Assembly (NCBI RefSeq): GCF_000263855.1
Contig: NZ_AJWX01000002.1
Location: 186,001-250,000 of the forward strand
Reading direction: 5' to 3'
DNA from: Pseudomonas sp. M47T1
GTDB taxonomy: Bacteria > Pseudomonadota > Gammaproteobacteria > Pseudomonadales > Pseudomonadaceae
Length of the DNA: 64,000 nucleotides
The position numbers and the translations under genes were made by a program. Within the stretch, counting starts at the first letter, position 1; the number at the start of each line of letters is the position of its first letter. The notes beneath the pieces were generated by a model, which worked only from the letters and a program-made list of their open reading frames with translations, ran no database searches and was not told the DNA's origin. Of the stretch, positions 50,653 to 60,700 are shown one piece after another.

Positions 50653-53073
50653 TTACTTGGCGAGCTTGTAGGCAATGATGTAGTCGTCCATCTTGGTGCC
50701 CAGCGAGCCATGGCCGCCGACAACCGACAGCACATACTGGTCGCCGTCTTTACCGGTGTAGGTCATTGGGGTCGACTGACCCCCCGCCGGCAGGCGGCTT
50801 TCCCACAGTTTCTTGCCGGTCTTGACGTCGTAGCCACGGATGTACTGGTCCAGGGTGCCGCTCAGGAAGCCAACACCACCGGCAGTGACCATCGAGCCGC
50901 CCATGCTTGGGACGCCCAGGGTCAGGTTCAGCGGGATTGGCGAGCTGTCGCGGCTGGTGCCGTTCTTGTGCTTCCAGATGATCTTGGAAGTGGTCAGGTC
51001 AACACCGGCCACGTAGCCCCAGGCCGGAGCCTGGCACGGTACGCCGAACGGCGACATCAGGGGGTGCATGATCACCGCGTAAGGAGCACCGGCGTTCGGT
51101 TGCACACCGCTGGTTTCGCTTTCACGCTTGCTGCCGGCTTCCACCTGGGCGCGAGGCACCAGCTTGGAGACGAACGCCATGTAGTTCGGGCTTGCGAACA
51201 GCATCTGGCGAACCGGGTCGATCGACACCGCCCCCCAGTTGAACACGCCTACGTTACCCGGGTAGATGATGCTGCCCTGGACCGACGGAGGGGTGTACTG
51301 GCCTTCATAACGCAGCGACTTGAACTGGATGCGGCACAGCAGTTGGTCGAACGGCGTGACACCCCACATGGCCTTTTCATTCAGCTCAGGCGGCAGCATG
51401 TTCAGCTCGGAACGTGCCTGGGTAGGCGCGCTATGGTCGCCTTCGACAGCGCCCTTGGGTGCGTCTACTTCCTGGATCGGTACGATCGGCTGACCGGTTT
51501 CACGGTCCAGCACGTACAGGCTGCCCTGCTTGGTCGGCTGAATCAGCGCGTGTTTCACGCCGCTTGGGGTCTTCAGGTCGATCAGCGAAGGCTGAGCAGG
51601 TACGTCCATGTCCCACAGGTCGTGGTGAGTGAACTGGTAGTTCCATTTCAGCTTGCCGGTGTCGATGTCCAGGGCGACGGTACCGGCGCTGAACTTCTCG
51701 GACTCTGGGGTGCGGTTGCCGCCCCACTGGTCAGGCATCTGGTTGCCCAGCGGCAGGTAGACCAGGCCCAGCTTCTCATCGACGCTGGCCAGCGACCACA
51801 TGTTCGGCGAGTTGCGGGTGTAGAACTTGCCTTCGGCGATCGGAGCGGTTTCATCCGGGTTGCCGGCGTCCCAGTTCCAGACCAGGTGGCCGTCGTGCAC
51901 GTCGTAGGCACGGATCACGCCCGACGGCTCGTCGGTGGATTCGTTGTCGGTGACGTGGCCGCCGATGATCACCAGGTTACGGGTGATGGCGGCAGGCGAG
52001 GTGGCGTAGTAGCCGCCCGGGGTAAACTTGCCGATGTTGGCGCGCAGGTCAACCACACCTTTGTTGCCGAAGTCTTCGCAGACTTTACCGGTGTCGGCGT
52101 TCAGCGCGATCAGGCGAGCATCGGCGGTCGGCAGGTACAGGCGGCGAGGGCAGCTGGTGGCCACGGCCTGGCCTGCGGTGGACAGGGCCGCCGGGGTGCT
52201 GATGGCGTCCGACTTGCTGTAGGCGGCTTCGTCGTAGTACGAAACGCCACGGCAGGTCATGTGCGCCCAGCCACGGAAGTCGTTGTCGTTAGGACCGGTC
52301 AGTTGCGGGTCAAAACGCCAGATTTCCTTGCCGGTGTCCGGGTCCAATGCCAACACTTTGCTGTGGGCGGTGCAGGCGTAGACCATGCCGTTGACTTTCA
52401 ACGGGGTGTTTTCGTTGGTCAGCTCGACCGGGTCTTTTGCCGTTGGCAGGTCACCGGTACGGATACGCCAGGCTTCAGTCAGCTTGCCGATGTTTTGCGC
52501 AGTGATTTGCTTGAGCGGCGAGTAGCGCTCGCCGAACTCGGTGCGGCCGTACGACTGCCAGTCGCCGTCAGGCTGGGCAGGTGCGGCGCTGGTCATGTCG
52601 GCGGTGTCACGGCCCAGGTCGCCACTCACGTCACCGTAGCTGGTGAACTGAGCGGCCACGGCGCAGGCGCCGGCCAGGACGACGGCAACACCCAGAACCG
52701 AGGTGGCCTTGGGCGCAGGCTCACGCAGCACCAGTGGCTTGCGGAACCATGGCAGCCACAGCAGCAGGCCCAGCACGAACCACAGCGACAGGCGTGGCAC
52801 CAGTTGCCACCAGTCAAGGCCGGTTTCGGCCAGCGCCCAGACGGTGCTGCCCAGCAGGAATACGGCATAAATGCCAATGGCGGACGACCGGCCGGCCAGC
52901 AGCAGGACGCCCGAAACCAGGACGAAAATCCCGGCAATCACGTAGTACAGCGAACCGCCGAGCATGGCGAGTTTGCCGCCCAGGATCAGCAGGGCAAGGC
53001 CCATCAGCAGCATCACTAGGCCGAGCAAGCTCGGCGCCAGTCGACCGCGACTCAAAGCACTGTCAGTGCTCAT
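50653..53073 (-). CDS. gcd: PQQ-dependent membrane glucose dehydrogenase
   Basis: The 806-aa quinoprotein oxidises glucose to gluconolactone in the periplasm and passes electrons to ubiquinone. Five N-terminal transmembrane helices (about residues 14-145) precede the PQQ beta-propeller, with WQSYGRTEFGERYSPLKQI at the start of the propeller and repeated tryptophan-docking motifs. GGAG lies ten bases before the ATG. It follows oprB on the same strand with 97 bp between, so glucose entry through the porin and its oxidation are linked. PQQ synthesis genes are not in this window. Confidence 0.97.
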   Translation of the reverse strand: MSTDSALSRGRLAPSLLGLVMLLMGLALLILGGKLAMLGGSLYYVIAGIFVLVSGVLLLAGRSSAIGIYAVFLLGSTVWALAETGLDWWQLVPRLSLWFVLGLLLWLPWFRKPLVLREPAPKATSVLGVAVVLAGACAVAAQFTSYGDVSGDLGRDTADMTSAAPAQPDGDWQSYGRTEFGERYSPLKQITAQNIGKLTEAWRIRTGDLPTAKDPVELTNENTPLKVNGMVYACTAHSKVLALDPDTGKEIWRFDPQLTGPNDNDFRGWAHMTCRGVSYYDEAAYSKSDAISTPAALSTAGQAVATSCPRRLYLPTADARLIALNADTGKVCEDFGNKGVVDLRANIGKFTPGGYYATSPAAITRNLVIIGGHVTDNESTDEPSGVIRAYDVHDGHLVWNWDAGNPDETAPIAEGKFYTRNSPNMWSLASVDEKLGLVYLPLGNQMPDQWGGNRTPESEKFSAGTVALDIDTGKLKWNYQFTHHDLWDMDVPAQPSLIDLKTPSGVKHALIQPTKQGSLYVLDRETGQPIVPIQEVDAPKGAVEGDHSAPTQARSELNMLPPELNEKAMWGVTPFDQLLCRIQFKSLRYEGQYTPPSVQGSIIYPGNVGVFNWGAVSIDPVRQMLFASPNYMAFVSKLVPRAQVEAGSKRESETSGVQPNAGAPYAVIMHPLMSPFGVPCQAPAWGYVAGVDLTTSKIIWKHKNGTSRDSSPIPLNLTLGVPSMGGSMVTAGGVGFLSGTLDQYIRGYDVKTGKKLWESRLPAGGQSTPMTYTGKDGDQYVLSVVGGHGSLGTKMDDYIIAYKLAK

Positions 53074-53170
53074 AGTGTGGTTTCTCCGTTACGTTTGAGT
53101 GGTCGAGCATAGTCCAGGTAGGTTCTATGCCCGTGGTCAGGTTGACTTCTTCCGTAAAGTTGAATTGTTG

Positions 53171-54550
53171 TTAGAAAGAACTTTGAATCTTGATACCGGC
53201 CACCAGTGCGTTGTCGACTTCGTCGACGCCACCTGGGTGCTTGATGTACTGCAAGTTCGGGCGCACGGTCAGCCAGTTGGCTACATGGATGCCGTAGTTG
53301 AGCTCGGCGCTGGTCTCGGTGCGCTGGATCGGCATGTAGGACGGATCGTTGTAATCAGTCACGCCGTTGGCTTCGTTGGTCGCTTCTTCGTTCTTGCGAT
53401 ACGCAGGGTTGACGTGGATACGTGCCAGGGCAATGCCGACATCATCCTTCGGACGGGCATCGAACAGGCCTTTATAGACGACACCGGCTTGGACGTAGTT
53501 GTCGATCATGTTGGTTTTCTTGTCGTGCACGGTCACGTTGCCGAACACGCTCAGGCCGCGCGAGTTGTCGCTGGCCTGGGACGTCAGTTGCTGGTTCAGG
53601 GTCAGCCAGTAGCCGTGCTTGCTGGAGCTGGAACGGTAGTCATCACCGCTCAGGGCTGCCGGCTGGCCATTGCTGTCCTTGTAGACATCCTTGGCGTTGG
53701 CGGTGCTGTAGTAGTAACCGACGCGGTATTCGCCCGGCAGGCCGTTGACGTGCGGGGTCCAGACCAGCTCGACCGGCAGCACGGCGCCTTCGTTGCCGGC
53801 GTTGTTCAACTTGAAACCGTTACCATTTTCCAGGTTGGACGGGTTCAGGGCGTAGGCACCGATCTGTGCGTACACTTCGTCATTGAGGTGGTATTTGACG
53901 CGGGCAGCCCATTGGCTGACGGGCCAGTTGTACCAGATGCCAGTGGCCCAGTTACCCACTTGCGAACCGCAGAACCCCAGGTTCTGGAAGTCGCACTGGA
54001 AGCTGTTGAAATCTTCGCCTTCGCCGAAGCGGCCGACCTTGATGTCCAGCTTCTGATCAAAGAACTTCTGCTCGTAGTACATCTGCGTGATCCGCACGAT
54101 GCTGCCGCGGCCGTAGACTTCCTGGGACGAACTGATACCGCCGGTGCGGGGGTCGGCCACGCGGTCGTTGGTGATGTTGTCACCGTTACGGTCGGTCAGG
54201 GTCAGTTGGAACTCTGCGTCATGCCAGCCCAGGATCTTCTGCAGATCCATGTGCATGCCCAGGGCGAACTGGTCGCTGTAGCGAGTGGCATGGTCGTGGT
54301 TGTAGCCACCGTGCAGGTTCGAACCCGACTCACCGACGTATTCCATCTTGAAGTCGTAGCCCAGGTCATGCAGGCGGGTACGCTCACCGCCCCAGTCGCC
54401 GAACATGTAGGGCGAGTCGGCGTCGAACGCCGGCGCGGCCTGGGCACAGGAAGCCAGTCCAATGGCAGTCACGCCCCCCAGCAGACGCAGGGTGGGCGAT
54501 ACGGTGAAACGGCCGGCGGCACGAGCACGGCGAAGTTCGAATTTTGGCAT
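53171..54550 (-). CDS. oprB: Carbohydrate-selective porin OprB
   Basis: The 459-aa outer-membrane porin admits glucose and other sugars. A signal region (LRLLGGVTAIGLASCAQAAPA) is followed by FMGDWGG-like PYMFGDWGGERTRLHDLGYD, a hallmark of OprB, and the chain ends in a terminal Phe (IKIQSSF). A pair of Cys (CDFQNLGFCG) in the middle is typical of the family. No strong ribosome-binding site is visible at this ATG. It lies upstream of gcd. Confidence 0.95.
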   Translation of the reverse strand: MPKFELRRARAAGRFTVSPTLRLLGGVTAIGLASCAQAAPAFDADSPYMFGDWGGERTRLHDLGYDFKMEYVGESGSNLHGGYNHDHATRYSDQFALGMHMDLQKILGWHDAEFQLTLTDRNGDNITNDRVADPRTGGISSSQEVYGRGSIVRITQMYYEQKFFDQKLDIKVGRFGEGEDFNSFQCDFQNLGFCGSQVGNWATGIWYNWPVSQWAARVKYHLNDEVYAQIGAYALNPSNLENGNGFKLNNAGNEGAVLPVELVWTPHVNGLPGEYRVGYYYSTANAKDVYKDSNGQPAALSGDDYRSSSSKHGYWLTLNQQLTSQASDNSRGLSVFGNVTVHDKKTNMIDNYVQAGVVYKGLFDARPKDDVGIALARIHVNPAYRKNEEATNEANGVTDYNDPSYMPIQRTETSAELNYGIHVANWLTVRPNLQYIKHPGGVDEVDNALVAGIKIQSSF

Positions 54551-54803
54551 TTATTAAGGATCTTTAATTATTAACCAAACGGTACATTTTATAGTGAGCT
54601 TAAATGTCACTTGAAAATGTAGGTTTTATTACGCAAAAAAATCGATTCAGTTGCGGGTGGCGGAGGATATAGAGGTTTTTTTACTATTAAAAGATGCTTA
54701 TGCAACATGCATAGTTACTGGTGGCGTAACAATAGCTTCTGCACTCCCGAACGCCTGAATATCGACCTTCTGCAGTCATGAAAATTTCTTCAGCGTTGTG
54801 GGG

Positions 54804-54866
54804 AACGCGCCGGGGGCGCGTTTAACTCTAATGGGCCGCACAACTAGCGTCAGTGTTGTGCGGCCC
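54804..54866. other. Two adjacent strong stem-loops upstream of oprB
   Basis: AACGCGCC-GGG-GGCGCGTT (8-bp stem) is followed 10 bp later by GGGCCGCACAAC-N10-GTTGTGCGGCCC (perfect 12-bp stem). The second does not match the REP classes here. They could be operators, a terminator for transcription entering from the right, or part of a small RNA. Confidence 0.6.
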
Positions 54867-54906
54867 TGTGGCAGAAACATTCTTGCGTGCGCTTGATGGA
54901 GTAGGA

Positions 54907-54949
54907 GCTGCCGCCAGGCTGCGAAGGCCCGCACAGCGGGCCCGCGATC
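54907..54949. repeat. REP element, second copy of the GCCAGGCTGCGAAGGC type
   Basis: GCTGCCGCCAGGCTGCGAAG followed by GCCCGCACAGCGGGCCCGCGATC is almost the reverse complement of the copy between mucD and lepA, with a CA insertion in the loop. It marks the intergenic end of the oprB control region. Confidence 0.8.
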
Positions 54950-55154
54950 TACATGACACCGCCAAAAGGTCCTGCGAACCATTTCGCCGCCTTCCGGGAG
55001 CTCCGCGGTCGGGGGAAGGGGTGATAGATTTGGGAAATATCCTACAGGGTGCGCAGCAAATGCTGATTCGGCAGGCATTGATGGGGGGGTAAGGTCTTCC
55101 CGCTGCCGGACGGCTCCGCTATGGTGCGCACCCCTCACTCGGCTGGAGCCTGGC

Positions 55155-55391
55155 ATGACCGAACCCCATAACAACCCATTGCACGGTGTAACGCTGGAGC
55201 AGATCCTCAACGCGCTGGTCGCCCACTACCGCTGGGAAGGGCTGGCCGAGCGCATCGATATCCGCTGCTTCAAGAGCGACCCCAGCATCAAGTCGAGCCT
55301 GACCTTCTTGCGCAAGACGCCATGGGCGCGGGAGAAGGTAGAGCGCCTATACGTGAAGCTGGCACGCACCAAGCGACCTGTCGAGGACTGA
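55155..55391 (+). CDS. VF530-family (DUF2132) small DNA-binding-type protein
   Basis: The 78-aa protein closely fits the VF530 family: [21 protein letters not shown], then [21 protein letters not shown] and [20 protein letters not shown] family structure shows an all-helical fold suggested to bind DNA; no role is established. It lies five bases before the membrane protein gene on the same strand. Confidence 0.9.
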   Translation: MTEPHNNPLHGVTLEQILNALVAHYRWEGLAERIDIRCFKSDPSIKSSLTFLRKTPWAREKVERLYVKLARTKRPVED

Positions 55392-55396
55392 CCCTT

Positions 55397-56053
55397 ATGT
55401 ATCACCCCGTGCACTCGCGCCCCCTGCGAGCCTTTGTCGTCGTGGCAGCCTGCACCGCGTGGCTGGCGCTGGCCGTGCAGTTGCTGTTGATTCTGCAAGG
55501 GCGCCTGGCCGACCAGGCCAGCCTGATGGGTGGGGTGCTGCATTTCTTCGGCTACTTCACTATCCTCACCAATACGCTGGTGGCCATTGTGCTGACCGTG
55601 GCCGCACGGGGCCAGAGTACCGGCACGCCATCGTTCTGGCTGCGGCCCTGGGTCAGTTCGGGGGTGACGGCGAGCATCATTCTGGTGGGGGTGTCATACA
55701 GCTTGCTGCTGCGTAACGCGTGGCACCCGGAAGGGGTGCAGTGGGTGGTCAACGAACTGTTGCACGACATATTGCCGCCGGTGTTCGTCGCCTTCTGGTG
55801 GTGGTGCGTGCCCAAGGGCGCGCTGCAGGCCCGGCATGTGGTGGCGTGGATGGTGTATCCCATCCTGTATTTCGCTTATTGCCTGCTGCGCGGCAATGCG
55901 ATCGGGGTGTACCCGTATCCCTTTATAGACGTGAGCCATTTGGGCTACGCGCGGGTGATCATCAATGCGTTGGTGATCCTGCTGGGGTTCGTGGTGATTT
56001 CGCTGGTGTTGGTGGGAGTGGATCGCTGGCAAGGCCGGCGGGCACTGGCTTAG
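55397..56053 (+). CDS. Pr6Pr-family six-helix membrane protein
   Basis: The 218-aa protein has six hydrophobic helices and the family wording MGGVLHFFGYFTILTNTLVA, YSLLLRNAWHPEG and NELLHDILPPVFVAFWWW. Pr6Pr proteins have no proven function; some are linked to FAR-17a/AIG1 hydrolase-like proteins. It follows the VF530 gene after five bases, so the two are probably cotranscribed. Confidence 0.82.
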   Translation: MYHPVHSRPLRAFVVVAACTAWLALAVQLLLILQGRLADQASLMGGVLHFFGYFTILTNTLVAIVLTVAARGQSTGTPSFWLRPWVSSGVTASIILVGVSYSLLLRNAWHPEGVQWVVNELLHDILPPVFVAFWWWCVPKGALQARHVVAWMVYPILYFAYCLLRGNAIGVYPYPFIDVSHLGYARVIINALVILLGFVVISLVLVGVDRWQGRRALA

Positions 56054-56070
56054 GGAATACGGCCATTTGA

Positions 56071-56116
56071 TGTGTGGGAGCAACTGTGGGCGCGGGCAGA
56101 GCCCGCCCCACACAGT
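56071..56116. repeat. REP-like sequence, partly duplicated
   Basis: TGTGTGGGAGCAACTGTGGG leads into CGCGGGCAGAGCCCGCCCCA, giving an internal GCGGGC-AGA-GCCCGC hairpin and outer TGTGTGG/CCACACA arms. It separates the convergent membrane protein and siderophore-interacting protein genes. Confidence 0.7.
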
Positions 56117-56142
56117 CAGGTACAAGGAATGGCTGGTGTGAA

Positions 56143-56931
56143 TCAGCCTTCGTCGTTCTCGTCCAGACGCCAGTAGCCTACTGCCTTGACCTGGGCGGTT
56201 TCGCCCAGGTGGTGATGTTCGAGCAATACCTTGCGCACCTGGCGCGACAGCGCTGCTTCCGTGGCCACCCAGGCGAACAATTCGCCTTCAGGAATGGTCA
56301 AGTCGGTAACGGCGGCCACCAGCGCGTTCTCGCGGCTATGGCGTTCCACCCAGATTACTTCTACTTGAGCGGTGCTGTTAAGCACTTGCTGCTCGCGGGC
56401 ATCTTCGATCTCGATCACCACCAGCGCCGTGCGGTTGGCCGGCAGTTCTTCCAGGCGTCTGGCAATGGCCGGGATGGCGGTTTCATCGCCGATCAGCAGG
56501 TAGCTGTCGAAGGTGTCCGGAACAATGGTCGAGCTGCGCGGGCCACCGATGTACAGGTACTGGCCTGGCTCGGCCTGCTCGGCCCAGGTGGAGGCGGGGC
56601 CGTCGCCATGAATCACGAAATCGATGTCCAGTTCGCCAGCAACCAGGTCGATACGCCGCGGGGTGTAGTCGCGCATGGCCGGCTTCACGCCGCCGTCGTT
56701 GGGGCCGCCCAGTTTCAGGGTTTCCAGCGCGGCCTGTTCTTCAGCATTGCGGGCAAACATCAGCTTGATGTGGTCATCGGCGCCCTGGCTCAGGAAGCCT
56801 TCCAGCTCTGGGCCGCCCACCGTGATGCGGCGCATGCGCGGGGTCAACTCGGCGACGCGCAGCACTTTCAGGCGGCGACGTTTGATTTCGTGCATGACGC
56901 GATGTACGCCTTGGGTGTTCTCAGCCTTCAT
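56143..56931 (-). CDS. Siderophore-interacting FAD protein (YqjH-like ferric reductase)
   Basis: The 262-aa flavoprotein belongs to the SIP/ViuB group that reduces ferric siderophores with NADPH. The FAD-binding motif RDYTPRRID is near residue 88, and GDETAIPAIARRLEELP marks the NAD(P)H-binding side. It overlaps the PadR regulator gene by 4 nt and is downstream of it, the same pairing as E. coli yqjI-yqjH, where the regulator responds to nickel. Confidence 0.88.
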   Translation of the reverse strand: MKAENTQGVHRVMHEIKRRRLKVLRVAELTPRMRRITVGGPELEGFLSQGADDHIKLMFARNAEEQAALETLKLGGPNDGGVKPAMRDYTPRRIDLVAGELDIDFVIHGDGPASTWAEQAEPGQYLYIGGPRSSTIVPDTFDSYLLIGDETAIPAIARRLEELPANRTALVVIEIEDAREQQVLNSTAQVEVIWVERHSRENALVAAVTDLTIPEGELFAWVATEAALSRQVRKVLLEHHHLGETAQVKAVGYWRLDENDEG

Positions 56932-57506
56932 ACAGACTTCTCCGCAGTGGGGTAGGTGTTGGCAGGGCCATCGACGATGGCCTTGGCGGTGCGGTTGAGC
57001 AGGTCGCTGACCCGCACGATCTCATCAGGGCTCCAGCGTCCATGGTGCAGTTGCAGGGCATGGCGCAGGTTATGAACGGCTTCGTGGATCTCGGCCGGGC
57101 GGTCGTGGCCGCGCAGCGAACGCTTGCTCACGTCGATGCGGGTGCGCACGCCGTCCAGTGCGATGGCCTGGTCGGCCAGGGAGGCGCGGCCGGCCTGGGT
57201 CACGGTGTAGAGCTTCTTGCCGCCCTGGGCGTCACCCTGCACCAGTTCGCTTTCTTCCAGAAAGGTAAGGGTGGGGTAGATCACGCCGGGGCTGGGGCTG
57301 TAGGCGCCGTCGAACATGCCTTCTATCTGGCGTATCAGGTCATAGCCGTGGCAGGGCTGCTCGGCCACCAGGGCCAGCAGCAGCAGTTTCAGGTCGCCGG
57401 GGGCAAACACACGGGGGCCGCGGCCGCCACGTTCACGGCCAGGGCGGCGTTCCAGGCCGTCGTGGCCATCGCCGAATTCGCGGCGGGGGTGATGGTGGTC
57501 TCTCAT
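56928..57506 (-). CDS. PadR-family regulator, YqjI-like, His-rich N-terminus
   Basis: The 192-aa protein has a His/Arg/Gly-rich N-terminus (MRDHHHPRREFGDGHDGLER) before a PadR winged helix (LLLLALVAEQPCHGYDLIRQIEG, YSPSPGVIYPTLTFLEE) and a helical C-terminus. This layout matches YqjI, a nickel-sensing repressor of the ferric reductase YqjH. It overlaps that reductase gene by 4 nt. Three tandem 12-bp repeats lie just upstream and are likely its own operator. Confidence 0.88.
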   Translation of the reverse strand: MRDHHHPRREFGDGHDGLERRPGRERGGRGPRVFAPGDLKLLLLALVAEQPCHGYDLIRQIEGMFDGAYSPSPGVIYPTLTFLEESELVQGDAQGGKKLYTVTQAGRASLADQAIALDGVRTRIDVSKRSLRGHDRPAEIHEAVHNLRHALQLHHGRWSPDEIVRVSDLLNRTAKAIVDGPANTYPTAEKSV

Positions 57507-57532
57507 CGTCTTTTTCTCTTCGCTTGATTACG

Positions 57533-57568
57533 TAAGATATACCTTAAGATATATCTTTAGATAATTGC
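57533..57568 (-). promoter_or_regulatory. Triple 12-bp direct repeat, likely PadR operator
   Basis: TAAGATATACCT, TAAGATATATCT and TTAGATAATTGC follow each other with an exact 12-bp period; the third is partial. The middle unit spans AAGATATATCTT, a perfect palindrome, and the first is nearly palindromic. They start 27 bp upstream of the PadR gene in an A/T-rich patch, suiting autorepression. Confidence 0.65.
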
Positions 57569-57623
57569 AAGCAGAAAAGACGAATGGTTCTCATCTGGCT
57601 CGGTCGCTAGATCGCCCGGCCCG

Positions 57624-57718
57624 TTTGTGGGGGAGCGGGTCCTACCCGCGAAGGGCGCACCGCGTAGTGCCTGATACATCGCGGTGCATGCTTCGCGGGT
57701 AGAACCCGCTCCCACAAA
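57624..57718. repeat. REPIN-type palindrome (GTGGGGGAGCGGGTCC arms)
   Basis: TTTGTGGGGGAGCGGGTCCT (continuing ACCCGCGAAG) pairs with CTTCGCGGGTAGAACCCGCT (continuing CCCACAAA) with small differences. The centre contains CACCGCG...CGCGGTG, as in the era-recO copy. It lies between the PadR and PBP genes. Confidence 0.85.
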
Positions 57719-57730
57719 GACAGTGTTGCA

Positions 57731-60700
57731 TCAGCGGGCGGCGGTGGTGGTCGGGGTGGGCACCTTGCACTGGGTGAGGGCCCCAGGCTGCACGTAGGGC
57801 GTCAGCATCGGCGCCATGCCCTTGAGCACCTGCACCGGCAACGCCGAGGTGAAACGGAAACCTTCTGCCGCACGGCCAGGCACGAAGGCGGTGAGGGTGC
57901 CGAAGTGGTTCTGGCCAATGTAGAACACGAAGGTGGCGGTGCGGTTGATGGCCTTGGAGCCCAGCACCCGGCCGCGGGCGCCAAAGCTCTCTATGCGGTT
58001 GTCACCGGTGCCGGTCTTGCCACCCATCACCAGCGCAGTGCCGTCGGCGGTCTTGAAGCTGCCAGACACGCGTCGCGCGGTGCCAGCATCCACCACTTGC
58101 GACAGGGCTTCGCGCATGGCCTGGGCAATTTCCGGCTTGAGCACCCGGCGAGCCTTGTCGGGGGCGGCGATCACTTCGGTTTCGTAAGGCGTGCCCTGGG
58201 CAAAGTGCAGGCTGTCGATACGCAGCACCGGCAGGCGTATGCCATCGTTCTGGATGATGCCGATCAACTCGGCCAGGGCCGCGGGGCGGTCGCCAGAACT
58301 GCCGATGGCGGTGGCCAGGGACGGCACCAAGTGGTCGAAGGGGTAGCCCAGGCGCGACCAGCGCCGATGGATATCCAGGAACGCCTCGATTTCCAGCATG
58401 GTGCGGATGCGGCTGTCACGGGCGCTCTTGTGCCGGCTTTTGAACAGCCAGCCGTAGACTTCCTGGCGCTCGAAATGGCTGGCGGTCACCGCTTCGCTGA
58501 ACTTGGCGTCGGGGTGCTGCATCAGGTAGCCCACCAGCCACAGGTCCAGCGGGTGAACCCGGGCGATGTAGCCTTGGTCGGGCAGGTCCCAGTGGCCGGG
58601 GCCATAGCTGTCGTAGTATTCGCCCAGGCGTTTTTCGGTGACGGTTTCGCCTTTGCCCAGGTGCGAGCGCACGAACGTGGTGAAGGTGGCTTCGCTGGCG
58701 GTGGGGTATAGGTAGCGGTGCACGGCCGCCAAGTGCGAGGCGGTGGGGTGCAGGCCGTCGAGGAAGGTGTCCAGGCGTTCCTGAGTGCTCTTGTTCTGGT
58801 AGCGCTTGTAGAAGCGCAGCAGGAAATCACTGCCTTCCTTGTCGGCGAAACGTGCCAAGTATTCCTGGCGACGCGGGTCGCCGTCGTCCTTGAGCAACTC
58901 GGCGCTGTTGTTGGGCCCGTTGTAGGTGGTGTAGCGCACGATGTCGCGCATCAGCCGGATGAAGGGCAGGTTGATGGATTCGCGCAGGGCTTCCTTGAGG
59001 GTGGGGATGCGCCCGTTGTCTTCGTTGCGGAAGTTTTTGAAGGTGTGCATGCCGCCGCCGGTGAAGAAGCTTTCGCCGGGGCTGGCCGAATATTTGCGCT
59101 CCAGTGCCGCGTCGAGCATGGGCTTGAGGCCCTGGTCCTTGTTCTGGATCATGTAGTCAACGGCCCAGCGAGTCAGGCGGTCCTGTTCGTTGACGTCGAC
59201 TTTCTTCAGGTCGACGGGTGCCTGGCCGGCGAAGCGGTCGTGCAGTTCGCTGATGATTTCCAGGTAACTGGTCAGCACGCGCATCTTGGCGGTGGAGCCC
59301 AGTTCCAGCTTGCTGCCTTCGTTAATGTCGAACGGCTGGTCGGTGTTGTCGGTTTGTACCCGTACGCGCGAGCCGTCTGCGGTGCGCTCCATCAGGGTAA
59401 AGCTGTATTTGACCTCGGGGGTGCTGGCGGGGGTGAGCAGGTGCTCGCCAATCAGCCCCAGTTGCTGGGCGAAAACAGGGTCCGCCAGATGCTTGAGGTA
59501 GTCGCTAACCTTCACTTGCAGGTCATTTTGCAACGTGCTGGTGGCGGACAGGTCCAACCGGTCCAGGTCATAGAGCGGCCGGTTGAGCAGGGTGGACAGG
59601 CGGGTACGGGCCACGCTGATGCCCTTGTTGGTCTCGATTGGCTGGATAGTCGGCTCCAGTACCCAGTCGCGGTAGCTCACCTTGCTGGCTAGCGCGGCAT
59701 TGGCCAGCGGCTTGGTGATGACGCTGTTGGCGGCCAGCAGGCGAATGTGGCTGTCGGTCAGTTGTGCCAGTTCGTCGTGGCCCTTGGAGAGGAAGTGCGA
59801 GGGGCGGCGCTGGGCGATCATCAGCGACAGCACTTCGCGCAGGGCCAGGCCGCGTTCGGCCAGTACCTTGGGGGTGTTGTCGCTGGACGCCAGCACCTGG
59901 TTCACCCGCTGGAAGTCGGCGCCGTACCACACTCGCAGGCCCTCGGCCATGCCGTGCACTTCGCCGTGGCCGGGCACGGCGGACAGGGGCACGCTGTTGA
60001 GGTAATCACGCACGATGCGCTGGCGTGCCTCCAGGGTCTGCGGGCCATCCTGATACGCGCGCACGCTGGCAGAAATCATTTGGCGGATTTTCTCGCCGCC
60101 CGACACGGTCAGGCCATCGGGCGAGTGGCGGTACTTCTCCAGCTGTGTGGCCAGGGTACTGCCGCCCGCCGACTGGCCAGGCAACGAGAACACTTTCGCT
60201 ATCTGGGTGTAGGCCGCCTTGCCGAAGCGTGGCCAGTCCACGGCAGGGTTGAGCAGCGGCTCGCGGTTGTCCAGCAGGCTGCGGTTTTCCACGAACAGCA
60301 GGCTGTTGACCATCACTGGCGGGATGTCCTGGAAACGTGCATACAGCTGTTGCGGATAATGGAACTGATAAAGCACATCGGCGCGGCAGTCGGTGATGGA
60401 CAGCCCGGCCTGGATCTTCTCGGAATAGGGGATGAACAGGCCGCGATCGTAGTAGGCCATCAGTGACGGCGAGAAGCGGGTCTGCTCCTTGATGGAGTAG
60501 TCGCGCTTGATCAGGCGCGGCAGAAACTGGCCCAGGTCGCTGTAACCCAGACGCTTGTCGAACGGGCCTTCGCCAGGGTAGGCGATGGAGTCGCTGGGGC
60601 CCGGTTCCAGGGTGTAGGTAAGGTCTTTGGCGTAGCGGCTGAATTCGCGCGATTGCAGCTTGGAGGTGCGCATTTCGGCGCGCATGGCATAGGCCAGGGC

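Larger units (their letters stand above)
54551..55154. other. oprB upstream region with A/T-rich promoter, hairpins and a REP copy
   Basis: No gene is called in these 604 bp. The 250 bp nearest oprB are A/T-rich against a GC-rich background; TATAAA on the minus strand (54593-54588) is a likely -10 of oprB. Two strong hairpins follow at 54804-54866 and a REP copy at 54907-54949. The rest up to the VF530 gene shows nothing recognisable, and longer open frames across it have no family match. Confidence 0.55.

Noticed and set aside
50596..53019. 807-residue open frame antisense to gcd
   Set aside because: It is a codon-bias shadow of gcd with no recognisable domain and no start context.
54776..55210. 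145-codon frame on the minus strand upstream of oprB
   Set aside because: It runs through the REP copy and both hairpins and has no protein-like pattern.
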